Origin: Rotaria sp. Silwood1
Taxonomy: Eukaryota > Rotifera > Eurotatoria > Philodinida > Philodinidae
NCBI GenBank assembly: GCA_905250075.1
Contig: CAJNOP010000411.1
Coordinates: forward strand, 62,001 to 126,000
DNA length: 64,000 nucleotides
Direction of reading: 5' to 3'
Position 1 is the stretch's first letter. The number at the start of each line of letters is the position of its first letter. The notes beneath the pieces are model-generated. The model was given only the letters and a program-made list of their open reading frames with translations. It was not told where the DNA came from and searched no databases. Below, one piece after another: positions 11,705-24,728 of this stretch. The translations under genes were made by a program, and so were the position numbers.

Positions 11705-13495
11705 TTACTCTTTTTATTATATCAGAGTATATATGAAAGAAAGTTCAATCGTAATATTTTGCGACTCTCATCCTAGGTTCTAGTAACGAGAAGAGATACA
11801 TCAGTGATAATAGTATTTAGATCATTCTGAAATTCTACTAAATTTTTCGAAGTATTCTGTAATAGAATTTAAAATTTAGACAAAATTCAACAATTTATGT
11901 TAAAGTTGATCAAAAAAACAAAAAATGAATAGTATCTTCGGATGCTACTGAACGACTAATATGATAATTAAACCAATGAAACAAAGAATGAAATGTTATT
12001 TATTGCTTTCTATGATATATTTGGTATATAATTTCAAAGTACATCTATTTTTTAGTTATATATAATTAGATTATAATTCTAAATTTTTAATTATGTTTGA
12101 GATTCCAATTAGTTGATAAGTGATAGACATTGTAATATGTGCAAACATGACACTACTACATCTGAGATTTACTATTATCAATTACTAATTCATCGGCATA
12201 TATAATGAATAAAGTTAGAAGCGGAAAGTAAGAAAACAAATAATATATGATAATAATAAACTAGAGAAAGAAAAAAAAAGTTCCAAATATATAGAAAGAA
12301 TATTAAAAAAAAAGAGAAAATTATTAATTTAGATAAATATTTTGAAAATAAGATATCACAAAAAATTGAAAAATCATGAATGAATCACTTTTTATAAAGC
12401 ATTTTTTTTAAACAATAAGAAGATGATTCTTCTTTTCTACTTCAAAAAAACAAAAACTGTTTATTGTGATAAACACATATGTTTGACAATAGAGAGCATT
12501 TCTTCCAATTAATTCGGATATATTAATACGATTATGCACAAACGGAAGTTTGATTTCTTTTTCAGACATAGAAAATCATCTTGAGAGTAGTAAAACAGAA
12601 AAGCAATTATCAAAATCAATTGACTAGGACTCAATTTATAGGCATTTTTTCTTTAATGCTATAATAGCTATGTTCGTCATTCATCTATATGATAAAAATG
12701 TCAGCCCTTTTCTTTTGTTTTGCGCTATGAAGATGAATGAAATATATCGTTCATAATTTAATATCAATTATTATCAAATATCTTTTAGAAATTTCGATAA
12801 ATATTTAACATATTTCTTATTTTTTTGATAAAAGAAAAATTTTTTTGTTAGAAAATATATTTACATAATTAATAAAAAAGAACTTGTAAATGTTCAAAAC
12901 AAATAAGATAAAACACAAGATACAAGAAAAATTTTTCTTTTTTTTTTTTGTCATTTATGTCATCATTATTCAAACTTATTTGTATATATATATATTCTTA
13001 AATATTCTAATTTTATAATAAGAATAATAAAAGTTACTTTTATCATGATTTTCTTATTCCAAATGTATGATATGTGTGAATACATCTATATAAATTATTA
13101 ATAGAATAATTTAAATCCAATAGGTAAAAAAAAAATAAGAAGAAATGTAAATCCCAAAAGATCTAAAACTACATTAACATTGGTATGATGATAATAAATT
13201 ATTCTGATGAAACGCTTTTTTTTTTTTTTTTTCTTTTGCCTTCATCTTATTATCTATCTATAAATAAATATATAAAACAAAAGAAAGAAGAAAAAAAGAA
13301 AAAGAAAAGAAAGAAAGGTTTTACACCATATATAATACAAGTTTTCTCTGTCTTGAATAAGCATCAAACACAGACATTTAGTTATATGCGTTTTCATTCT
13401 AATCCAGGAAATTTCCTCTCATCATTGTGAAAAAAGCAATCTATTATTTGGATTATTTATTTCTAAAAACATATTGATATATATACTCATAACAA
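11705..13495. other. Intergenic, upstream of the neuropeptide gene
   Basis: AT-rich spacer that should contain the promoter of the gene starting at 13496. There is a purine-rich stretch at about 13280-13318. A short open frame at 13185-13430 is lysine/phenylalanine low complexity and is not accepted as a gene. No convincing TATA box or binding site could be singled out. Confidence 0.5.
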
Positions 13496-13916
13496 ATGGC
13501 AATTACATCCTATATTTCGTTTAAATCATTGACATATTGCATATTGATATTATCATTATGTCAGACAAATTTATCATTTGCATTGGTTCGAAGTCGAAGT
13601 GAAAATGAACTATTTCCTATGCAAGAACAAGATGATCAATCAATTTTTCTTATTAAATATCTTCGAAATAATAATCCAGTAATTTATTAAATGCTATTTC
13701 GAATTAAATTTTTCTATTTCTATATCTATTTTCTAGCGTTTACTACAAGAAGAATCTCCTTATGGTTCATCTTTATTGATTAATAATCAAAAACAATCTC
13801 CTATACATCGAGCATTGATTACTCATCTCAATTGGTTCAAACGTGACATACGTCTAAATAATCCGGTCAATAAACGCATGCTTTGTTTTTTTCATGCTGT
13901 CAATTGTTTTGGTTAA
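13496..13916 (+). CDS. Allatostatin-C-like neuropeptide precursor
   Basis: The gene has two exons, 13496-13678 and 13737-13916, joined by a GT-AG intron in phase 0, and encodes 120 residues. The first ~29 residues form a signal peptide (basic start, hydrophobic ILILSL core, likely cut after SFA). The chain ends with a dibasic KR followed by MLCFFHAVNCFG and the stop. Two cysteines enclose six residues, and the peptide ends in CF plus glycine. This matches the allatostatin-C family pattern (C-aromatic-F-N-x-x-x-C-F), and is closest to the amidated variant with NAVSCF-type ends. The terminal glycine predicts C-terminal amidation after KR cleavage. Another KR occurs at FKRDIR. Processing, secretion and receptor (somatostatin/AST-C type GPCR) are inferred from the family. 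The assignment rests on one short peptide but all precursor landmarks agree. Confidence 0.85.
13878..13913 (+). other. Predicted mature AST-C-like peptide
   Basis: These codons spell MLCFFHAVNCFG directly after the KR cleavage site. The predicted product is an 11-residue peptide with a Cys3-Cys10 disulfide and an amidated phenylalanine, the glycine acting as amide donor. The ring size equals that of known allatostatin-C peptides. This is inference from family rules. Confidence 0.75.
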
Positions 13917-15040
13917 AAAAAAAACAAAATTCATTTATTGTATATCTGAATATATGCATGAACAAAAAAAAAAAGAAGAAATAAATGTTGTTGTGTTTTT
14001 TGTTTTTTTGAAATAATATTGAACTTATACAAGTTCGAAAGAAAAAGAAGACAGATGTTTTCTTTTTTGAAAAATATGACTTATTGAGAAAAAACATCTA
14101 TTGAAAATAAAAGAAAGAAACAAAGCGAAAAAAACAAATTTCTATTATATTAAATTTAAAACAATGAAATAAACGATTTTGTTTTAATTAAATATTTTTA
14201 TATAGATCTTGTCATTAAACGAATATCTTGAAGAAATATTTTCTTCTGTTAATGACATATTTTTATTAAAATATATAAATAGATATAACATCATTTTATA
14301 GTAAAATTAAAAAAAGATGTTTTTATTCTATTTTCTATATTAATCTATTTATTTGACATTGATAATACCTATGATATAGATATATTTTAATTGACTAAAA
14401 TACAAGTTTTTCTTTGTTACAATTTATTTGTTTAAAGTCATCTGTATTGAAAACTAAAATGAACTTTGAGATGCATGTATCTATACTATGTTGTTTTCAG
14501 AAAAAAAAAACACTGTTCTATATATTTAATCTTTTTTTTTTGTTTTTATTTGAAAGAACATGTCAAGATGTATGGTTTAGTTAGTTGAGTTCTTTTTCTG
14601 AATTATGAAATGTTAATAGTAAACAAAAGAGCACTTTTATAATTGAAGTACGAGTTCTGAAACATTGTAATTTGTCGAAGAAAAAAAAAAATTAAATATG
14701 TAAAATCATCGTGCTCATATGAATATTTTATTTGATAAATATATATATATCTCAAATATCATGAACATAGAGTTGCAAAATTTTATGATGATTACTTCAT
14801 TATAGTAACAATACATCTTAACATTTTCAGGCGATTTAAATGTAACTAATGCAACGTTAGTTTTTAAGAGGACATATGACATCTTAAATACAAAGAATAC
14901 TTGATCTTGATGATTTTAATAAATAATTTCCTGTGTTAGTTATGTTATATAATCTATTTTTTTTTAAGTAGGATAATGAAAAAAAGAAATTCGCAGAAAT
15001 GTAATCTTGTATTTTAAGTATTTCAAAGATTAAATCTGAC

Positions 15041-15246
15041 AGATCGACTTGCCCACGGAGGGAGATGATTCCGTCACGCTCGTTTGTAATGAATGAGAAG
15101 TTACAGACAAATTTGCAGTGTCTCATTTTGACAAGCACAATTTTTTGTCCAAGATTGCAAATGCATTGGATTCTAGAGATCGAGGCATTTGTATGAAATA
15201 AAACAAATAAAGCGTGACGGAATCACGTTTTACGTGGACAGGTCTA
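15041..15246. mobile_element. Candidate terminal-inverted-repeat element
   Basis: The left end reads AGATCGACTTGCCCACGGAG followed by GATTCCGTCACGCTC. The right end returns AGCGTGACGGAATCACG, then CGTGGACAGGTCT. The arms are about 38 bases with several mismatches. It has no coding capacity. I could not identify a target-site duplication, so the superfamily is open. Confidence 0.6.
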
Positions 15247-17532
15247 GATTTATTATTAAAATTATGAAGATGAAAAAAAATGAATGTTTTTATCAATCCT
15301 ATTTATACTCTTGTACATAAACATATACAAGACAAATTTAAGAGTAGAAAATGACATCGTCTCTTATGCATTTTTGAACTAACCCACTCGATTCTTCACA
15401 CTTATAAATAAATAATTTCATACTACAAACTTGAAATTATACAACCAAATTAAAAAAAAAGAGTTAGCAAGACCTATCAGAATTCATTAAAGTAATTTAG
15501 ATCACTAGAAATATTTAATACTAGCATAAAAAGAAGTTTGAAGATTCGACAGTACCCACACTCTTTTACGGTTCCCATCAAGGAAAATGCTTTATTAAAC
15601 CAATAGCAGACTTTAATTAAAATAATTTTACGTCAAAGTAAATGAACTATGCATAAAAAAAAAACTAAGAAATTCTTCAATCATTTCTACAATCAAAAGC
15701 AATAATCCAAAAGACTCTTTTTTTTTGTTATACTAAGAAGACTAGAATTGAAAAAGGTCGAAGTATTACGCTTTAAAACAGAAGATGTCTACTAAAAGTA
15801 AAACGTACCTGCAAGAACAATGAATCATAGATACAGGATTAGTCTTTCTTTTAACCTCTTCTTGAGATGTATGATTTTATGTGCAACATAGGATTTCTCT
15901 ATTGAGACTGATTTAATTAATTTAGCAATTGAATCAAAAGAAATCTGTAGAAATAGACAAATCAGCTTTTATCTTTATCTTTTCAATTTGGCGTCAACAG
16001 AAATACTCAGCATTTACTAGAAAAATTACAAAAAAAAAAATGAATTCTGAAAACTACTAAAAGGAAGGAGAGTAAATAAGATTTTTATGTCTAATTAGAT
16101 TAATTTATTCATAGAACAAAAACTTAAGTATAATTAATATTGAGAAGATTTCTACAAGAAAAAGTATAAATAGAGTTTCAACTAATATAAGTCGATTTCT
16201 GTGTTAACTTAAAGATTTTCTCAAACGTTTTTTTTTCACTAGAAAATTAGTCTCTTATTATTCTTTACGATCTTATTCAACAGTAATTTTTCAATGAAAA
16301 TACTGTTTTTGTTTTTTTTTCCTTTTAAGATATTTGCCATTTCGTACTTCGATAAATTTTTAAATTTCTTTTAAGTATTCGAATATATTGTTGACGAAAT
16401 TAATTTTGTTGTATTTCTCTAAGATAGGCTAGAACTACATTTCCCAGTAGATTTCAAGTTCGATGATATACAAATCCTCTCAATTTTTAATGCTAAATTT
16501 CAAAATATCATATTATTCATGACTCTTATTAAACTTTTTCTAATTAAAATTTCCTCAATATCAGTTTAAAAAACAAAAAAAAAAAGTCACACAATCAAAT
16601 ATGGAAAACATTATTGAATAAACTGATACGAAAAGTACACTAACAGTCTTAATGAAGAATCATTAAATTATTCTTGTAAAGTATTTCTCTTAATCAATGA
16701 TTACATAATTTTTAAAGTTTTTGACTTGAAAAATCTTAAAGAACTTTGATCAATATTATTTTTAAGCTTTACAATATTATGAAAATAAATGAGACATAAC
16801 AGAAGATTTCGAAATTTACAGTAATTTTAAATTTAATGTTGATGCGTAGGCGTATATTGTTTGATATCATCTCAAATATAATTTTACTTGATTGAATATC
16901 AAGTTCGTGATGAACCGATCTAAAAAAAAAAAGAACAGTCTCTTGAGTTTTACACAATGCTTTGTTGTCTTTGTCATAGCAGATAGATTGATCCTATTAA
17001 AGAAATTTATCATTGATATAAATAATAATTAATTTATCATATATTTAGATTTTATATGTTTAAAAATAGAAATTTTTGTACTCCTATCTATTTAATATTA
17101 ATTATTATCATCTCGATTTCTTTAAATGAAATATGATCTAAGTATTTTTATTTTGATCATTATTTTAGCATCATATCAACTGTTTTTGATATTTAATACT
17201 ATTAAAAAACTTCTTTTTGTTTTGTTTTGAATGAAATATACACATATATTGTTATTTTTGTTTCTATAATTGTAATCATTGTAACAAAATTAATGATCTA
17301 AAATAGAATAAATAGATTTTCTTTTTTCTTCTTCTTCTAGGTTATCTATAATGTTCTTTAATCCTTTTGTTCATTCTATGAAAAAAAAAAGATTACATAT
17401 ATATGGATTAGAAATAAAAGAAATGTCAAAGGGATTTTTATTATAGAATAACAAAAAACAACATGTTCAACATAGAATAATTGATAAATTGAGCAGATTA
17501 ACATTAAATATGAGAATTTGATCACAAACAAC

Positions 17533-17535
<3 letters not shown>

Positions 17536-17570
<35 letters not shown>
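17536..17570. repeat. (TTA)n microsatellite
   Basis: An uninterrupted run of TTA/ATT triplets, about a dozen units, in the spacer upstream of the neprilysin gene. Confidence 0.9.
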
Positions 17571-17571
<1 letters not shown>

Positions 17572-18278
17572 AGAAATTTTTATCGTGTCACATTAAGTAT
17601 AGAACTAGTAGAAACATGTTCAATCCAAAATTAAAGTACGTATGTGTAAAAATGGCATATCTTTTTTGTTTTGCAATAGACATCGAATAACAAAAAAATA
17701 ACAAATTTTCGTTAGAAATAGATCAAATGAATGAAACAAGAAAAGAAGAAGAAATTTGATCATCATAAGTTTAAAAAAGATGCCTACAAATGTTCTTATC
17801 AATTTCAAATACATTCTTCTTCTTCTTTTTTTTCTTCTTTATGTTATTTGAAACAATAAATTGTTGTCATTGACCAGAACATCGATACATATTTCACACT
17901 TATAATTGTTATAGTTAGGGATAAACTAGTTCATAGATTATTTAGATACAAAAACAAAGAAGAATAAGCAAAAATAGACTTGTACTCTCATATCGATTCT
18001 TTTGATCATATAATAATTATTATTATTCATTATTATTTAATAAGAATTCGAAAAGTCTATTGAGTTTTCTATTTAATAATTATCATTTTGAAAGAGTAAG
18101 TGTTAACTTTGATCTATTCAGATTCTCTTATGTAAACATTCATTTAAAAAAAAAAAAAGAAAAAGAAAAAACAAACAAACAATTATTATTAATCTACAAC
18201 AAATCTATTTGACTATTTTGTGTTTTTTGTTACTTTTGTATGTCTCATATAAAATATTTCTATTAATTTAAATCAAAG

Positions 18279-21200
18279 TGGCACACATACAAGAAGAATA
18301 TCATACATTAAATCCCTTATTTCCTTGCAGTGATCCAATACCAGTTGTATCCTCATTGAAAAAAAATATTTTAATTTTATTTGGTATTATTACTGGAATA
18401 TTATTTACATCAACAATTATATTAGCAATTTTATTTACAATTGAAAAAATTAATACAATAACAATAAAAACAGGTAGAATAAAAAAAAACTCATTAATTT
18501 TATATTAAATTATTAAAAATCTTTCTTAATAGAAAATGATTTATGTGTAACTCCCTCTTGTATTAAAGCAGGTTTGTAAAATTACATATATAGATGATTG
18601 AAAATGGTATTTTTTTTTCTAGCAAATTATTTACTTGAAAGTATTGATGAAAGTATTGAACCATGTGAAAATTTTTTTCAATTTGCTTGTGGAACATGGT
18701 TAAAAAATAATCGAATACCTGATGATAGTAAGTTTCAATTTTTCTCTTTTGTTTTTCATAATAAAAAAAAAAATAAATTTTTTTTTTATTATTTTAAGCC
18801 GGTGCTCAAGATACATTCAATGTATTACGAAATCAATTAGAAAATCATGTTGTCGGTAAATAAATTAATATAGAATTTAATAAAATAAGAGTAAATGTTC
18901 TTTTTTTGTTCGACTATAGAAATTTCTATGAAAACTTTTATTTATTGAATAATTTCATTGATTTTCATTTAGGCTATTTTTCCAGAAAGCAAATTGCTAT
19001 AGGAAAAAAAAACGAGAAGAACTTAATCTTGATATATTCGTGCTTACTTTTTGTTTTTTTTTTTTGTGTAAAAAGACCATTCGACTTATTGTATGAAGTT
19101 GATCTGTTTTTTTTATTTCTCTTAGATGAAAACAAAAGAAACATGAATTTATCTATTATTAAAACGTTATCAAAACTAAAGAAATTTGATCGTTTCTATT
19201 GTTATATAAATAATGTGAAAATACTTTCAAAATAAAATGAAAAAGCATATTAATTCTAACATTTCATGTTTGTATTTGAAAATTTTCTTCATATAAATAC
19301 TTAGTTTAGTATTAAACAAAACAGAGTATATCATATTTTTTGATTACCAATTTTATTCAATAAAATGCAAGAACTCTTTCAGATCGACGAGAATTTAATC
19401 CGCACTTTGTGCTATCTCTTCACTTAGTTAAAGGTTTCGTTGACCTGAATAAGAGTTAAAGTACACAAAACAAATAGTGCATTTATATTAATTAGGAAAC
19501 TACATTTTTTACATAAGTGTGTAGTTTTTCTATAGATACATTCATACTCCATTTACTATTTGCTTTGATCATATAGTAATCTGTTTGATGTCTGGAAATA
19601 AACTACTAAATCTGTATTGTTGGAAAAAAAAATTTGCTGATTAAAAGTATTTTTTTTCTCAAAAAAAAAAAAAAAACTCAATTATGAAAGATTGATATTC
19701 ATATTTGGTTTATTTAATGAGTACTTTGATACTTCAGACTATCAAACATCAAATTTTCAAGAAAAATACAATCTTCAATGATTATATACAACTGTTTTCT
19801 ATTTAATATCGACTTCAGTTTGATTTTTTGTAATATTTAATAATAAACAATTATTTTATTTATCATAGATATTTTAACATCACCATTACCAAATGATACA
19901 AAACAAATAAAAGCTATTGCTAATGCACGTCAATTATATGATTCATGTACGGATGAATTAGCTATTGAAACTGCTGGTGTAGATACAGTATTATCTGTTA
20001 TTGATAATGAACTTGGTGGTTGGCCTATTTTAAATGGTTTATCATGGAATGAAACAAAATTTAATCTTTCACATTTATTATTTAAATTACGTGAATATAA
20101 TAATAATATTATATATAATTGTGGTACAGGAACTGATGATAAAAATTCATCTGCTTATTATATACGAGTAAGAAAAACACACACACAAAAAAAAAAACTT
20201 TCAATATGATCTCTAGAGAATAAAAAAATGTAAAACACGATATATAATCAATCACACAATGATCTATTGACTTATGTAACATCATCCTATTACTAGAGTA
20301 CTACAGGATAGTTTCGAATTCCGAAAAATCCCATTTGTTCCGTCCTGTGCGACAATCGAGATTGTACCGAAATTTTTTCGGAACGAGACAAACGGAATGA
20401 GGACAATATAGAAAAAAACTAGAGTACTGCGGAACAGTCCTGAATTCCGAAAAATTTGGTATGTTCTGTCCTGCGGGACAATTGAGATTGTCCCGATAAT
20501 TTTTTGAGATGGGACTCGGAGTTGTCTCGCAGATTTTTATCTTGTTTAAAAAGTTTTTTTTTTTTTCGTTTTTTATAAAACTTCAATAGATTGCACAAAG
20601 TGATCTTGCTCTTGAACAACGACAATATTATTTAAATGAAACAAAACTTACAACTGCATATAAACAATTTATTTATGATTTAGCTATGTCATTAACAAAT
20701 GATACAACAATGATTGATAAAGATTCTCAAGATATATATGAATTTGAAAAAAAACTTTCTATTGTAATTTATTATTATATTTTTTAAATCAATATTTTAA
20801 TTTTATCTTTTTTGTTAGTTTCATTGGACAACTGCTGAACAACGTGCAAGACAAAATGAAATAATTCGTACAACAATTGGTAATCTATCACGAATATTTA
20901 ATACAAGTGTTCGTAGTTTTTCTCTTTATTTATTTTTTTTTGTTTTCTTGTTAATTTAGGTTTTTTTTGTCTAAAAAAAATATATATATATAATTTTTGT
21001 TTTTTTTTTTTTGAAAATTTAGTTTGATTTTACAAATTATCTTCGTCAAATTTATCGTTTAGCTAATGTTACATTATTTGATAATGATAATGTATCTGTA
21101 AGTGAATTAGAATTTTTACGTAATGCATCATTAATTATTGATCAACATTCACCACGTGTTATACAAAATTATTTTATTTGGAGATTTATGATGAATAGAG

Positions 21201-23096
21201 CAGCTAATATGCCAAAACGTTATCGTGCTATAAGAGAACAATTTGATAGAGTATTTCGTGGTACTAATGCTGAACGTCCACGTTCAATAACATGTGGTTC
21301 TTATGTTAATATAAATATGGGTTTTGCTGTATCAAAACTTTATATTAAGAAACATTTTGATGAAAATGCTAAAAATCAGGTATTAAAGAAGACAAAAACA
21401 AAAAAGAAATTCCAATACATTTAAATTCATAAATTTAACATAGATGATTTTCTTTCTTTTTTTTTTAAGTCATTGGAAATGATTCATAATATTCAAAGTG
21501 TATTTATTGAAATGCTTGAAGAATCTACATGGATGGATGATGTTTCAAAACGTAAAGCAAAAGAAAAAGTGAATTAAAAAAAAAAATTATATTATAAAAT
21601 TTAATATATATTTTAATAATAGGCTTTAGCTATTGATGAAAAAATAGGTTATCCAGATTATTTAAATAGTGATAATGTTACTGAATTAGAAGTAGATTAT
21701 GCTGAAGTAAAGAAAAAAATAATAAAAATTTTATTAGAATATAGAATTTAATTTAGTATTTGATTTAGTATCAATTTAATACATCTTATATTCATAATGT
21801 TTTTAAAATGTTAACAATAAAATCTAAAGAAAATTTTAAAATACTTCGTGAACCTGTTGATCGAAAAGCATGGGGTGCTAGTCCACCGACTGTTGTTAAT
21901 GCTTTTTATACACCAGCAAAAAATCAAATTGGTAAATTGAATTTATTTTTATTAAAAAGATAATTCTATGAGATATATTATTTATAAAATAAGCTTTATA
22001 TCTTTAGCTTTTCCAGCTGGAATTTTTCAAATGCCTTTTTTTCATAAAGATGCACCGAAGTAAGATTATTTTTTTGTTTTTTTTCTCATAATCTATTTTT
22101 GTAAATGATAAAATTATTTTATTCTTTATCTAGATATCTTAATTATGGTGGTAAGTTTATTGTTTTATAATAGAAAAATTATTAAAACAATAAAACTTTT
22201 AGGAATTGGAGCTGTTATAGGACATGAAATAACACATGGTTTTGATGATAATGGTCGTCAATATGATAAAGATGGTAATCGAATACTTTGGTGGACATCA
22301 GAAACAATTGATCGATTTAATAAACGTAAAACATGTATAGTTGATCAATATAGTCAATATATTCTAGAACAAATTAATATCAGCGTACTAAATTATTATT
22401 TACACAACTTTTATTTTTTTTCATAATATTCTATTATAGATAAATGGTAATCAAACTCAAGGTGAAAATATTGCAGATAATGGTGGAATTAAACAAGCAT
22501 TTTATGTAGGTTTAATATATACAAATTGTTATCTCTGTATGACTTTAGAAATAAAAAAAGAACAGAAAAACAAAAAAAATATTTAATCTTACAGATATAG
22601 ATTACATTTCGATAGGCAGCATATCAAAACAAAACATGATAAAAGTTTGTCAAGCTTGAATTATTATGCTAAATCAGATAGATGATGATTTTATTTTTTT
22701 TTGCATGATTTTAATATTATATTTTATACATCATGATTTATGTATATATATATGTATTTCTAGGCTTATAGAAAATGGTCTCAAAAAACTGGAAATATTG
22801 ATAAAAAATTACCTGGTTTAATTAAATATTCATCTGAACAAATGTTTTTTATTAATTATGCACAAGTATGGTGTTCAAAAATGACTGATTCATATGCTAT
22901 GAATAGAGTTTTAAGTGGTGTTCATTCACCTGGACAATTTAGGTAAATATATATTTTCAATACCCAAAAAACAAAAACATTCTTATTTATTTTAAGAGTA
23001 CTTGGTCCAACATCAAATTTTAATGAATTTGATCGAGTATTTGATTGTAAACCAGGACAAGGAAACAGTCGAGTTAATAAATGTACTGTATGGTAA
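18279..23096 (+). CDS. Neprilysin-family zinc endopeptidase (M13)
   Basis: A membrane-bound ectopeptidase that cuts short peptides. Seventeen exons fit GT-AG and phase: 18279-18473, 18532-18570, 18623-18727, 18799-18855, 19869-20167, 20590-20763, 20819-20908, 21023-21379, 21470-21568, 21623-21706, 21769-21931, 22008-22059, 22134-22150, 22203-22384, 22440-22505, 22764-22942 and 22997-23096. A short cytoplasmic tail leads into one membrane helix (residues ~29-54, type II). Then come the M13 landmarks [18 protein letters not shown], the zinc motif HEITH (about residues 585-589), GENIADNGG (third zinc ligand Glu about 647), GVHSPGQFR and the C-terminal CTVW. These positions nearly equal those of human neprilysin. 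No ATG is available at the front: the first exon opens with TG after an AG, so the start codon is probably split (A|TG), giving 752 residues. All catalytic residues are intact. Confidence 0.93.
20292..20530. repeat. Imperfect tandem duplication in a neprilysin intron
   Basis: Two copies of a unit about 126 bases long start at 20292 and 20418 with ACTAGAGTACT. Both run through GAATTCCGAAAAAT and GACAATYGAGATTGT. The unit contains the small palindrome CGGGACAATTGAGATTGTCCCG-like hairpin in the second copy. It is more GC-rich than the host intron. It may be a relic of a mobile element; the family is unknown. Confidence 0.75.
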
Positions 23097-23332
23097 TATT
23101 TGCGAGACAAAACTATTTCTTTTTTTTCTTTCTTTTTTTTTTTATCTATTCATGTCGGTTTTTAATCATTCACATGTAAAGACAATGACAAAAACGAAAT
23201 AATAACAAATGAACGAATAACACAAAAAAAAAATCCTTTTCTTTTTTTTAATATTTCGTTTTTTTTTTCTTTTATCAAAAAAAAAACACTTGGATATACT
23301 TATTGAGATAGATATATATAGATATAGATATT
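23097..23332. other. Tail-to-tail spacer between neprilysin and nucleoplasmin genes
   Basis: The two stop codons face each other across 236 bases of A/T homopolymers. Both 3' UTRs must end here or overlap. AATAA-type words occur on both strands. No gene is seen. Confidence 0.6.
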
Positions 23333-24728
23333 TTAATCATCTTTTTTACGTTTTTTCTTTTGTTGTTGTAATTCTGATGAATTATTATTTATCATATTCG
23401 ATGGTATTTGCTGCTTTTTAGATTTTTTTGATAATTTTCCTATTGATATCATTTGATTTTTTCTATCACCAGCATTATGTTGAATATCTTCATCACTTGT
23501 TGCACTCATTGTATCAAATTGATCTTCATCATCATCAGATGAATAACCACCAAAATCAAATGGAGGTTCTTTTAAAAAAAAAAGAATTTTATTAATAATA
23601 ATAATATTTTTAATTTTTATTTACCAAGTATTTTTGATGTTATTAAATGTATTGGACCATCACCTTCAACTAATTTAAATAATACTTCAGTTGTTTCAGT
23701 TAATAAAATTCGAAGATTAAAAGCTGAAATCTATTTAAGAGAAGAATAAAAAACAAAAAAACAAATAAAAATGTATCATACTGAATCATTTTTATTAAGT
23801 GATAATGAAAAAATTGGTTGATCAAGAATTATTTTATCACCAGAATTATCTTTTATTGTTAAATGTACTAAATTTCGTTGATCAGATTTTGCACCAATAC
23901 CAAGAACAGCCTAAATTTAAAGATTAAATATTTTACTCTGGCAAATTTTCGATAAAAAAAATTGATCAAAATTTAAGTATTGTACGTTGAATCGCATCTG
24001 AAATCTATTGTGCTTTACTTGCAAGAAACAGTTATTCACATTATCTGATTTTTTTTCGTATCATCGGGACGGAAAGCATCGCAAAGATCTCCGTACTCTC
24101 GCTCAGGGCAAAGTCAAATTTTTCCAATCTTTTTGATAAAAATTATAGGACGAATCCGAGCCCAGATTTTAAGGCCACTCCCCTCAAAAAAAGTCACTTT
24201 TCATCGAAATTGAGGAACATAGCCCGTCATCTGGACAAAAATTTTNNNNNNNNNNAAACATCGACGTGTTTTTCATCCGCAGATAGAAAAAGACGACAAT
24301 TCGTCACTATAATATCATAAGTTTTTTTTTTCCTAAGATTAATTTCGATTTTAACATTATAATTGATAAATACTTCGTCATTCGTATTAAATTTATGATT
24401 GATTATGTTCTTCATCGTAAGATTTAGAGGGCGCGATCATGGTCAAAAGAAAAAAAAAACATATTTTAATAGTCATATTTCTACTGACGAGAAAAAAAAA
24501 CGTTTCGACCTGTTTTCTATTTCAAATTAAAATACTAATTAATTCAAGACTTACACTGTGAACAACAAAAATTTTTTGAAGAGCAGACATTTCATCATTA
24601 CTTTCTTCATCATCATCAGTTTCTTTTGGTTTTTTTTCAGTATCATTAACAGGCCATTTAAATTGTTTTTTATTTGCATTTAATTCAATACCAATAATTT
24701 TCTCATCCAAAACCATTTGTTCACGCAT
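23333..24728 (-). CDS. Nucleoplasmin-family histone chaperone
   Basis: Nucleoplasmins are pentameric nuclear chaperones that bind histones. Four exons on the minus strand, 24728-24555, 23910-23782, 23730-23625 and 23568-23333, give 214 residues in consistent phase. The core resembles the nucleoplasmin beta-barrel: IIGIELNANKKQFKW at the start, then the family signature VLGIGAK, VHLTIKDNSG, and GDGPIHLITSKIL at the end. An acidic stretch (TDDDEESNDE) sits in the first loop, where acidic tract A1 lies in relatives. A second (SSDDDEDQFD) follows the core, and the C-terminus has lysine-rich nuclear localisation motifs (KKSKK, KKKRKKDD). The ATG at 24728 is four residues before the barrel. The first intron (24554-23911) carries a 10-N gap. 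Length and domain order fit invertebrate nucleoplasmin-like proteins. Confidence 0.85.
24246..24255. other. Assembly gap (10 N)
   Basis: Ten Ns in the first intron of the nucleoplasmin gene. The flanking 24050-24250 stretch is less AT-rich than the surroundings, which suggests an unassembled repeat. Confidence 0.9.

Larger units (their letters stand above)
13917..18278. other. Intergenic AT-rich region before neprilysin
   Basis: About 4.3 kb with one inverted-repeat element (15041-15246) and a TTA microsatellite near 17537-17570. The first, probably tiny, exon and the promoter of the neprilysin gene must lie in the right part, because its coding sequence begins at 18279 just after an AG acceptor. 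No other coding exon is convincing. Confidence 0.5.

Noticed and set aside
18906-19235. Plus-strand open frame of 109 codons
   Set aside because: It lies inside the 18856-19868 intron of the neprilysin gene, whose exons on both sides join in phase without it.
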